NCBI GenBank assembly: GCA_017519865.1
Contig: JAFWRQ010000023.1
Span: forward strand, 36,259-100,258
DNA: 64,000 nucleotides
From: Bacteroidales bacterium
Lineage (GTDB): Bacteria; Bacteroidota; Bacteroidia; Bacteroidales; UBA932
Direction: 5' to 3'
The position numbers and the translations under genes were made by a program. The notes below the pieces were generated by a model. That model saw nothing but the letters and a program-made list of their open reading frames with translations, was not told the DNA's origin and ran no database searches. Positions 25,380 through 33,163 of the stretch are shown in pieces. Each line of letters begins with the position of its first letter. The stretch's first letter is position 1.

Positions 25380-27377
25380 TCAGAAGTTGATTCGGTAACT
25401 GAGGTTGGGGAGGATGGGGACCAGGGCAAGCTCCTTCCAGGTTTCTTCCTTCGTGTCGTAGTAGATCGTGAAGGGATTGTAATGGTTCAGGACGTTGAAG
25501 ATGCCGACGTTCAGTTCCTGCGCCGTCCTGCCTCTCTGCCACTTGAATTGATATCCGACATCCAGACGGATCAATGTCGGCATTTGGTAATTGTTTACTG
25601 ATGAGTAATACTCCAACGGAATCTCGTTCCCCTTAGGCCCCACGACGGTATATCGTTCGCCCCTTCCATTGATCCAGTTGCCATCCTGCCAGGTGAAATT
25701 CAAGCTGATTCCTTTCCATTGCGCAGACAGATTCCCCACAAAACGACGGTCGAAAGGAGCATGGAATGGCTTCCCGTCATTTATCACAGAAAAGCCTTTC
25801 CTGGTTGATTTCGAAAGGGTTGCAGAAGCTTGGACCCGTAGTTCGTTTCCTTGATACAGGTACATCATCTCGATTCCTTTTGAATCTCCCTTGCCCAGGT
25901 CCACGTCGCTTTGCCAGGAGGAAATGCCTGAATTGAACAAATTGCGCGCGTCCTTGTAATAGACGACGTTGTTCAGTTCCTTGATGTACGCGCCGGCTGA
26001 GATCAAGTGGTCACCGAAGTTTGCCTCCAGCCCGGCATAGCCTTGCCGCATCTGTTCGGCGGGGATGTTTCTTACCGAAGGGACGAGCAGGTCCATCGAC
26101 CAGCCGACCGGGAGACCTTCAAGGGTATGGTAATACTGTGACATGGCATCGGCGGTGGCCTCGAGAGCCAGAAAAGGGAGGAACTGCCATTTCCCCTTCA
26201 GGCTGATGTCCAGTGAGAACATCGTCGTATCGCTCCTGAAGACTGTGGGGCGAAGGGTGCCCTCCCAACTGAGTCTCTTCGAGTTTTGCAAAGCCTGCAG
26301 GTAGCTTGACGCCATCAGGACGCGCTTACGGTTAACAGCCCCCGCCACCTCTCCCGGGCGGAATGCCGCATAACGAAAGCTGCCTCCCGTTTTCCACCCG
26401 GTGGTACCCTCCGTATTCCTTTCGAAATCCTCTGAAAGCGTAATCTCGTCTAGCATCGAACGTAGAGAGAAATGGTTCTCCGTGCCGTGGTATTCATTTG
26501 ACAGTTCCTGGGTGCTGACGTATGAATTATAGGAAACAGAAAGGTCAGATTCCCCCTTTTCCCCAGCACTGTGGTAATGTGCGGAGCCGATCAGGTTGCG
26601 CCAACCCATCTTCTCTCCAGAACCGTCCGGCATACTGAAGCCATAATGGTCCAATGATGCGAGAATGGAGGCTGTCAGCCACTTTCCGCTTCCTGCATTC
26701 CAATGGATTTTCCCGTAGAGGTCGCCAATTCCGGCAGCGAAATGATTCAGACTGCCTAAATGACCGTCCATCAGGCCTTTGAGTGCGACATATTCCAGTC
26801 CCAACGGGGAAATCCGCCCGGACAGAGCGTATGTTATTTTATCCGAGACGGGCCCCGATATATGGCCGCCGGTCAGGAAATTATTGAGGGACAATGTCGT
26901 ATGATTACGGTCTTCGGGTGGTTGTTTGGAAGAAATGGCGATGTGTGAGGCGGTAAAATTCCCATTATTACCTCCGAATCCTCCCTTTGCAAAAGAAACG
27001 GATTCGATGGCATCGTTCGGAATCACCGTGGTCAATCCTAACACGTGGGAATAACCGTACACCGGTACTCCGTCAATAGAAACCAGGTTCCCACCCATAT
27101 TGCCGCCCCGGACAAAAGATGCTGAAGTTCCATCAGCTCCCGTGGAAACACCGGGCAGATATTGGATCCATCGGATCGGGTCCCCCTCGCCCATAGGCGA
27201 CGCGGAGGCCCTGATGGCTTCCTGCGTCGACTGGATATAACCGGCGTCCAAATGTATACGCCGCAATCCGGTGACGATGGACGCCGGCAATGTGTCCCTC
27301 TGCTCAAGCTGCGCACACAGGGCAGGACTTGTCACTAGAATCAGGGACAAGCCAATAATGAATAGGCCCTTTACCAT
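25380..27377 (-). CDS. TonB-dependent outer membrane receptor
   Basis: 665 aa. A signal peptide (MVKGLFIIGLSLILVTSPALCAQ) leads to a plug domain (IRWIQYLPGVSTGADGTSAS, FVRGGNMGGNLVSIDGVPVYGYSH) and a 22-strand-type barrel ending in LPNLSYRINF with the aromatic last residue. It would import a ligand across the outer membrane using TonB. There is no N-terminal carboxypeptidase-like domain and no SusD partner. It overlaps the DUF4249 gene upstream by 7 bases; this receptor/DUF4249 pairing is common in Bacteroidota and is often linked to metal or small-molecule uptake. A longer start at 27395 is possible. Confidence 0.9.
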   Translation of the reverse strand: MVKGLFIIGLSLILVTSPALCAQLEQRDTLPASIVTGLRRIHLDAGYIQSTQEAIRASASPMGEGDPIRWIQYLPGVSTGADGTSASFVRGGNMGGNLVSIDGVPVYGYSHVLGLTTVIPNDAIESVSFAKGGFGGNNGNFTASHIAISSKQPPEDRNHTTLSLNNFLTGGHISGPVSDKITYALSGRISPLGLEYVALKGLMDGHLGSLNHFAAGIGDLYGKIHWNAGSGKWLTASILASLDHYGFSMPDGSGEKMGWRNLIGSAHYHSAGEKGESDLSVSYNSYVSTQELSNEYHGTENHFSLRSMLDEITLSEDFERNTEGTTGWKTGGSFRYAAFRPGEVAGAVNRKRVLMASSYLQALQNSKRLSWEGTLRPTVFRSDTTMFSLDISLKGKWQFLPFLALEATADAMSQYYHTLEGLPVGWSMDLLVPSVRNIPAEQMRQGYAGLEANFGDHLISAGAYIKELNNVVYYKDARNLFNSGISSWQSDVDLGKGDSKGIEMMYLYQGNELRVQASATLSKSTRKGFSVINDGKPFHAPFDRRFVGNLSAQWKGISLNFTWQDGNWINGRGERYTVVGPKGNEIPLEYYSSVNNYQMPTLIRLDVGYQFKWQRGRTAQELNVGIFNVLNHYNPFTIYYDTKEETWKELALVPILPNLSYRINF

Positions 27378-28513
27378 TCGAAATCGTTGCCCCATGATCC
27401 GGGCTTGTTATGCTTGATCCAAGGAAGTTCCTGTTCTGTTTTCGCCCCAAAAATCCCTATTCCATTTTCGATGTTGCCGTGAATGTTTTCCCTGGAAAAC
27501 AAGCTGGCAAAGTCCTGCATAGAGGCCTGGCGCGACTCTTCCGTCAGCAATTCCTTCAGATAGCGGTCGTATTCTTCTGAGACAGAGATGAAAAGGATGT
27601 AACCATCCGTTGAAGAAGAGGGCTCAATACCGAATGTCGATCCTTGAAAGGATCCGGCAATGGAAAAAAAACCTTTCGGATCTGCTGCCGTTCTATTATC
27701 ATCCTCCGTTATGGGAGGGATACGCAGGAACGTATCGTGCAACGGACATCCGACAACGTATTTATACATCGTAGGCCTGAACTCTCTGGGGAAATGATAG
27801 ATCCAATTACCTGAACCTACCATAGAGACATCTTCCGGCCCCTTCTTCTCATATAGGTCCTCGAACCTCTGATCAGCCTGAGGATTATATTCATTCCAAT
27901 ATGTTTCCCCTGTCAGATTGAACAGGTCAGAACTCTCTAAACTTGTTGCTATCGTCGAGGCTAATACGTGTTTGCCGGATGACTCGTCATAATTCATTCC
28001 GCATACCCAGACGGCACCTTGCGGAAGAGACTTGATCTCATATCGAGAGCCGAGTTCCCAATCCGGAAATCCATCAAACTCAAGATTCTCAGGCCATACT
28101 CTCCATAGGACAGTATGTTGGATGCTTACTCTCTCCGGCATCACCGTATGAGCTATAACAGTTTCAAAGCCATCGACTTCTACGGTTAACAGATACTTGT
28201 GATATGGCTTTGCCGCGTAATCCATTTTCCATTGGTCTCCCTCCTGGAAAACGAATCTGCCGGCAAGCGTGCTTTCTGTTTCATCTGTCAGGGAGATGAC
28301 CGCATCCTTCAAGGACGCCGATACAATATCCGTTGATGACAGGCGAAGAGTCTGCGTTTCACCTTCCGTCAGGATGCACTCCACCACTATATTACCTTTC
28401 CCTTCGGGACGCAAATCCACCTCCCGCTCACAAGCAATGAGTGCGGTTAAACAAAGTACTAATAAAGAACCCGCAAATAGTCTGAAATATACTATGCTTT
28501 TGTGTGATATCAT
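27371..28513 (-). CDS. DUF4249 lipoprotein
   Basis: 380 aa. Lipobox LTALIAC after a membrane segment; the mature start CEREVDLRPEGKGNIVVECI is typical of DUF4249, a family of surface lipoproteins encoded beside TonB receptors. An N-terminal beta-sandwich (TLRLSSTDIV...) and a larger C-terminal domain are apparent. First gene of a DUF4249-receptor-lipoprotein unit. It probably helps the receptor capture ligand, but this is inference. No clear TAnnTTTG element was found before it. Confidence 0.85.
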   Translation of the reverse strand: MISHKSIVYFRLFAGSLLVLCLTALIACEREVDLRPEGKGNIVVECILTEGETQTLRLSSTDIVSASLKDAVISLTDETESTLAGRFVFQEGDQWKMDYAAKPYHKYLLTVEVDGFETVIAHTVMPERVSIQHTVLWRVWPENLEFDGFPDWELGSRYEIKSLPQGAVWVCGMNYDESSGKHVLASTIATSLESSDLFNLTGETYWNEYNPQADQRFEDLYEKKGPEDVSMVGSGNWIYHFPREFRPTMYKYVVGCPLHDTFLRIPPITEDDNRTAADPKGFFSIAGSFQGSTFGIEPSSSTDGYILFISVSEEYDRYLKELLTEESRQASMQDFASLFSRENIHGNIENGIGIFGAKTEQELPWIKHNKPGSWGNDFEW

Positions 28514-28565
28514 AGCTAACTATATAACACACAAAAGGCGAGAATACGTCTCTTGATGTAGGGGG

Positions 28566-29417
28566 TTAGAGGGTGCGTTTCTTGACGATGGCGACGTAGG
28601 TGAGGAGAACGACGTTCATCATCAGGGAGTAGAGGATGGCGGGGATGGCCATTTCCTGGTTGTTGAAGACGAAGGGGCTGGTGGCGAGGGCTATTGCCTG
28701 GGCGGCGTTCTGCATACCGACTTCGATGACGACGGTGCGCCGCTCCCTGCCGCTGATGCGGAAGATGCGCGAGGCGGCAGCGGCGCAGCCTGCGGCGAGG
28801 AGGATCAGTGCGGTGACGCACGCTCCTAGCCGGCCGATGTTCGCGAAGATGGTGCGGTAATGCTGGGCGAAGAAAACGGCCACCAGCAGCATCAGGGCGG
28901 GGAAAGCGATCTTTGAGAGCACCTTGTCGATGCTGGCTGCGGCCTTGGGCCAGAAGCGGTTGATGGCTATACCTATCAGGACCGGAAGCAGCATCAGCAG
29001 GAGATTCTGTTTCAGAAGATTGCCGACAGGAAGGGTGATCCCGACCTCAGACCCGGTCGAAACCGTAACCCACTCCATCAGGACAGGTAAAGTAATCAGG
29101 GTGATGAGGCTGCTCATCGCGGTCAGGGTGACCGAGAGGGCCACGTCGCCGCCGGCAAGTTTGGAGAATATGTTCGATGAACTGCCTCCCGGGGAGCAGG
29201 CGATCAGCATCAGGCCGATGAAGAACACCGGCGGCAGATGGAACAGATGTCCCAGTCCCAGGGCGATGAGTGGGAGGAGCACAATCTGCCCGGTGAGGGC
29301 CACGATGAAAGCCTTGGGCCTCATGATAACCATATAGAAATCCTTCAGCTTGAGCGTCAGGCCCAAGTCGAACATCAGGACCGTAAGGATGGGAAGGACT
29401 ATCCAGATAGTATTCAT
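28566..29417 (-). CDS. Bile acid:sodium symporter-family transporter
   Basis: 283 aa with about nine or ten membrane helices. The SBF-family signature ACSPGGSSSNIFSKLAGGD and the later VIEVGMQNAAQAIALA are clear. These transporters move organic anions, such as bile acids or pantothenate-like compounds, with sodium. The start overlaps the stop of the upstream lipoprotein gene (ATGA), so the two are co-expressed. The true substrate is not known. Confidence 0.9.
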   Translation of the reverse strand: MNTIWIVLPILTVLMFDLGLTLKLKDFYMVIMRPKAFIVALTGQIVLLPLIALGLGHLFHLPPVFFIGLMLIACSPGGSSSNIFSKLAGGDVALSVTLTAMSSLITLITLPVLMEWVTVSTGSEVGITLPVGNLLKQNLLLMLLPVLIGIAINRFWPKAAASIDKVLSKIAFPALMLLVAVFFAQHYRTIFANIGRLGACVTALILLAAGCAAAASRIFRISGRERRTVVIEVGMQNAAQAIALATSPFVFNNQEMAIPAILYSLMMNVVLLTYVAIVKKRTL

Positions 29418-29884
29418 AGTTTTTTCTTGCTGTCGTCGATCGTTCCGTCTTCCGCCTCGGGGTCGATGCGGAAAAATACGGTCTTGCTCCCGTCCTTTCT
29501 GTCGGTCCAGACCAGTTCACCGTCCTTGTTGATGCTGAAGGATCCGGCACCGTCGGTGTAATCCGTCTCTTCGACATATTCGACATCTCCCTCGTGCTCG
29601 AAAGTGAGGTATGAATGCCTGCCGTCCTTGTAGCTGAACTTGTTGCGGGAAGGGGTGGCGGTCATTTCCCAGACCTCGTACTGGGCGAGTCCGGGCTCGC
29701 GCCAGCCGATGTATACGTCATATCCGTCGCCGGCCGGGGTGAAGACGGCTGCGATGCGCTCCGCGGATTTCTCCGCCCAGCGGCCCTGAAGGTCCTGCGA
29801 AGAGGGAACTTGTCCGCATCCCGCTGCAACCAAGATGCAGCAAAGGGTGCACGAAACAAACGAGAAGAGACGATGGTCCATCAT
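29414..29884 (-). CDS. Small secreted lipoprotein
   Basis: 156 aa with lipobox ILVAAGC followed by GQVPSSQDLQGRWAEKSAER. The mature part looks like a small beta-rich domain (YDVYIGWREPGLAQYEVWEM, GAGSFSINKDGELVWTDR). A second start is three bases downstream. It is translated just before the symporter gene with an ATGA overlap. Function unknown. Confidence 0.75.
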   Translation of the reverse strand: MMDHRLFSFVSCTLCCILVAAGCGQVPSSQDLQGRWAEKSAERIAAVFTPAGDGYDVYIGWREPGLAQYEVWEMTATPSRNKFSYKDGRHSYLTFEHEGDVEYVEETDYTDGAGSFSINKDGELVWTDRKDGSKTVFFRIDPEAEDGTIDDSKKKL

Positions 29885-29909
29885 ATTCCTGTGCTTTTGT
29901 TCTGCGGCA

Positions 29910-29917
29910 CAAATGTA
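29910..29917 (-). promoter_or_regulatory. -7 element TACATTTG for lipoprotein-symporter operon
   Basis: Reverse-strand match to TAnnTTTG, 25 bases before the ATG at 29884; back-to-back with the GH3 promoter. Confidence 0.6.
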
Positions 29918-29927
29918 CGTTTTTTAT

Positions 29928-29935
29928 TATCTTTG
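29928..29935 (+). promoter_or_regulatory. -7 element TATCTTTG for the first GH3 gene
   Basis: Matches TAnnTTTG, 26 bases before the ATG at 29962. Confidence 0.65.
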
Positions 29936-29961
29936 TGAAAATTGATAACACCAGAACGATC

Positions 29962-32346
29962 ATGAAGAAAAGCATTACCGCTCTCGGGCTGGCGCTTTGC
30001 GCTACCGCCGCTCTCGCCCAGCCGAAACTCCAAAAGAACAATATCGACGAAGTCCTGAAGGCAATGACCCTCGAGGAGAAGGCCACCCTGCTGGTCGGTT
30101 CCGGCTGGGGCAGCATGACCGCCGGCGCGCTGACGGCGTCCAACGAGACGCTCGTCTCCGGCGCCGCCGGCACCACCCGAGCCATCCCTCGTCTCGGCAT
30201 TCCCCAGACCGTCCTCGCAGACGGCCCTGCGGGCATCCGCATCAACCCTACCCGCCCCGGCACGGACCAGACTTTCTATGCCACCGGTTTCCCGGTGGGT
30301 ACCGTCCTTGCCTCTACCTGGAACACCCCTCTGGTCGAGGATTTGACCACAGCGATGGGCGAGGAGGTCAAGGAATACGGAGCCGACGTCCTGCTCGCTC
30401 CGGGCATGGACCTGCACCGAAACCCTCTCTGCGGCCGTAATTTCGAGTATTTCTCCGAGGACCCGCTTCTGTCCGGAAAGATGGCCGCTGCCTACGTCCG
30501 CGGCATCCAGAGCAACGGCGTCGGCGTCAGTTCCAAGCATTTCGCCGCCAATGACCAGGAGACCAACCGTATGGAGAACGACTCCCGCGTCAATCCCCGC
30601 GCCTTGCGCGAGATGACCCTCAAGGGCTTCGAGATCATGGTCAAGGAGTCCGACCCCTGGACCATAATGTCTTCCTACAACAAACTCAACGGCACCTATA
30701 CCCAGCAGAGCCACGACCTGCTTACCACCATCCTCCGCGACGAGTGGGGCTTCAACGGCATCGTTATGACCGACTGGGGCAACAAGGCCGGCACCGCCAA
30801 GGCCGTCATCGCCGGCAACGACCTGATGGAGCCCGGCATGGACAATGAGATCCAGCGCATCGTCGCCGGCGTCAAGGACGGCACCATCCCCGAGGTCGAC
30901 GTGGACCGCAACGTCCGCAGGATGCTCGAGTTCATAGTCCGCACCCCGCGCTTCGCCGGATACAGGTATTCCAATAAGCCGGACCTCACCGGCCACGCCA
31001 GGCTTGTCCGCGAGGCGACTCCCGAGGGGCTCGTCCTGCTTGAGAATGAAGGCGTATTGCCGCTCAAGGGCGTGAAGAAGGTGGCCCTGTACGGCGTCGG
31101 CTCGTATGACTTCATCGCCGGCGGCACCGGTTCCGGCAACGTCAACAAGGCTTATGTCCGCAACGTCGCCGATGGCCTCCGTGTGAACGGCCTCGAGGTC
31201 AACGCCGACATCGAGAATTGGTACAAGCAGTATATTGCACTTGAGAAGACCAAAGCCTCGAACAATTCTGCGGCAACTTCCGCCGTGCTGCTCGGCGATG
31301 CCGTCATCCCCGAGATGGAGGTGTCCCGCGCGTTCATCGACAAGATGGAGAAGCAGACCGATATCGCCGTGATCACCATCTCCCGCAATGCCGGTGAGGG
31401 CGGCGACCGCAAGGCTGAGGACGGCGACTGGACCCTCACGGGCTCCGAGCGCAAGATGCTTCAGGATCTCTGCGACGCCTATCACGTGAACGGCAAGAAG
31501 GTGGTCGTGGTGCTCAACATCGGCGGAGTCATCGAGACCGCTTCGTGGAAGCTACTCCCTGATGCCGTCCTCCTCGCCTGGACGCCCGGCCAGGAAGGCG
31601 GCTACGCCGTCGCAGACGTGCTCTGCGGCGCCGCCTATCCTTCCGGCAAGCTCCCTATGACCTTCCCGGTAAGGTACTTCGACATCCCCTCGTCCTACAA
31701 CTTCCCGTACAACTATTCGGGCGAAGGCTCTCTCAATCCTTTCGGTGGAGGCGGTGAGATCGACGAGGATACCGCAGCCCTGATGGCGGCCTTCGGCTAT
31801 TCGATCGAGAAGGAGCCCAACGTCGATTTTACCGAGTACAAGGAGGGCATCTGGGTCGGCTACCGTTACTTCGGCACGGCCGGAAAGAAAGTGTCGTATC
31901 CGTTCGGCTACGGCCTCAGCTATACGACCTTCGAGTATTCCGCTCCGGCGGTGAAGGTAGCGAAGGATGGAACCGTTACGGCTTCTGTTACCGTGAAGAA
32001 TACCGGTGCCGCCAAGGGCAAGGAAGCCGTGCAGCTCTACATCGCAGCCCCGGGTGGCGGCCTCGTGAAGCCCGCCTGTGAGCTCAGGGCCTTCGCCAAG
32101 ACCCGCGAACTCGCTCCCGGCGAAAGCCAGACCCTCACGATGACGGTCGATCCTTACACCCTGGCTTCATTCAACGAGGCCACCTCCGCTTGGGAGATGG
32201 CCGCCGGTGAATACAAGGCTCTCTTCGGAGCCTCGTCGGAGGATATCCGTCAGACCGCTGCATTCAAGGAGGCGAAGGCCCAGGCATGGCCCGTGAACCG
32301 CGTCCTCCTGCCTGCTAAGCCGGTCGAGGAGATCAAAGTGAAATAG
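29962..32346 (+). CDS. Glycoside hydrolase family 3 enzyme (beta-glucosidase-like), copy 1
   Basis: 794 aa, with a Sec signal peptide (MKKSITALGLALCATAALAQ), so probably periplasmic. The GH3 barrel opens with LKAMTLEEKATLLVG; substrate-binding motifs SKHFAANDQETNR and NGRNF-like CGRNFEYFSED are present; the likely nucleophile Asp is in GIVMTDWGN. The second GH3 domain (EGLVLLENEGVLPLKGVKKV, LAWTPGQEGG) and the C-terminal Fn3-like domain (VSYPFGYGLSYTTFEYS) complete the usual three-domain plan. It would release terminal beta-linked sugars; exact specificity is not predictable. Its stop is directly next to that of the convergent NigD-like gene, with no terminator between them. Confidence 0.93.
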   Translation: MKKSITALGLALCATAALAQPKLQKNNIDEVLKAMTLEEKATLLVGSGWGSMTAGALTASNETLVSGAAGTTRAIPRLGIPQTVLADGPAGIRINPTRPGTDQTFYATGFPVGTVLASTWNTPLVEDLTTAMGEEVKEYGADVLLAPGMDLHRNPLCGRNFEYFSEDPLLSGKMAAAYVRGIQSNGVGVSSKHFAANDQETNRMENDSRVNPRALREMTLKGFEIMVKESDPWTIMSSYNKLNGTYTQQSHDLLTTILRDEWGFNGIVMTDWGNKAGTAKAVIAGNDLMEPGMDNEIQRIVAGVKDGTIPEVDVDRNVRRMLEFIVRTPRFAGYRYSNKPDLTGHARLVREATPEGLVLLENEGVLPLKGVKKVALYGVGSYDFIAGGTGSGNVNKAYVRNVADGLRVNGLEVNADIENWYKQYIALEKTKASNNSAATSAVLLGDAVIPEMEVSRAFIDKMEKQTDIAVITISRNAGEGGDRKAEDGDWTLTGSERKMLQDLCDAYHVNGKKVVVVLNIGGVIETASWKLLPDAVLLAWTPGQEGGYAVADVLCGAAYPSGKLPMTFPVRYFDIPSSYNFPYNYSGEGSLNPFGGGGEIDEDTAALMAAFGYSIEKEPNVDFTEYKEGIWVGYRYFGTAGKKVSYPFGYGLSYTTFEYSAPAVKVAKDGTVTASVTVKNTGAAKGKEAVQLYIAAPGGGLVKPACELRAFAKTRELAPGESQTLTMTVDPYTLASFNEATSAWEMAAGEYKALFGASSEDIRQTAAFKEAKAQAWPVNRVLLPAKPVEEIKVK

Positions 32347-33054
32347 TTACTCTGCCCTGGTGCAATACTTGAACTTGGCAGTTCTTCTTCCGGAGAAGGA
32401 CTGCCATTCAAGTGTAAGGTCGACAGTCTCACCGTGTGTGTCGGGCAGGTCCGAGAGGCGGAAGGCCACGAGGGCATCGCCGGCCTCGCCGAAGAAATCG
32501 CCCCCGGCATCGTGGTAGAATACGACTTTATAAGGATCGTTGGGGTCGGAACCGGTCACCAGGTTGACCGTATGCATGATGCCATTGGTCCAGTAGGTGC
32601 GGAAACGGAGGGTGATATAGCCGTCTTCGACCGTTGTCATCCAGTCGTTGATCATCTCCACAGGGTCGTTACCGTATTTGAGGATGTTCTCTTCCTTGCC
32701 GAGGTTTGGAGCGGATTTCTTGGTGAGTATGGAGTCCAACCAATTGACATAGACATTGTTGGCCTCATCGAACAGACCGCCTTCCTGCATTTCTACATCG
32801 GTCGGTTTGCGGTAGTTGACCAGGGCGCGGACCTCCTTGTTCCCGAAGGGGGACTTTTTCATGTTTACAGGGTAAAGGACGGTCTTGTCGTCCAGCTGGA
32901 ACCAAACCCGTGAGTTGTCCTGGTCGGTCTTGACGGTCACGAGGGCCGAAGGGGTCATTATGCTGGGATCGAAGTCGTCTTTTTCAAGGTTGCAGGCGGC
33001 TGCAGTGAGAACCGCCGCGGTGATGGCAAGCCATCTGAATACGTTTGTTTTCAT
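32347..33054 (-). CDS. NigD-like lipoprotein
   Basis: 235 aa. Lipobox-type signal (WLAITAAVLTAAACNLEKDD), then the two beta domains of NigD-like proteins (SALVTVKTDQDNSRVWFQLD, RALVNYRKPTDVEM, DGYITLRFRTYW). NigD proteins are found across Bacteroidales and have no settled function. It lies tail-to-tail with the first GH3 gene. No consensus -7 element is seen in front of it. Confidence 0.85.
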   Translation of the reverse strand: MKTNVFRWLAITAAVLTAAACNLEKDDFDPSIMTPSALVTVKTDQDNSRVWFQLDDKTVLYPVNMKKSPFGNKEVRALVNYRKPTDVEMQEGGLFDEANNVYVNWLDSILTKKSAPNLGKEENILKYGNDPVEMINDWMTTVEDGYITLRFRTYWTNGIMHTVNLVTGSDPNDPYKVVFYHDAGGDFFGEAGDALVAFRLSDLPDTHGETVDLTLEWQSFSGRRTAKFKYCTRAE

Positions 33055-33139
33055 CTTCTTGAAATCTAAGTTTTGCTAAATAAACTCAATTGTCCATGAT
33101 TTCTTGCATGGGAATTGGAGTTTTTTGCAAATGATTGCT

Positions 33140-33147
33140 TATTTTTG
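33140..33147 (+). promoter_or_regulatory. -7 element TATTTTTG for the second GH3 gene
   Basis: Matches TAnnTTTG, 16 bases before the ATG at 33164. Confidence 0.6.
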
Positions 33148-33163
33148 AAAAAACACCACGAAA

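Noticed and set aside
29889-29913. TGTGCTTTTGTTCT...GCACAAA near the divergent promoters, similar to the transposase-end motifs
   Set aside because: Short, without the block spacing or hairpin layout of 19801-19921; likely chance and part of the promoter region.
29881-31485. 534-codon open frame opposite the first GH3 gene
   Set aside because: Shadow frame; it would run through the divergent promoter region and into an unrelated gene.
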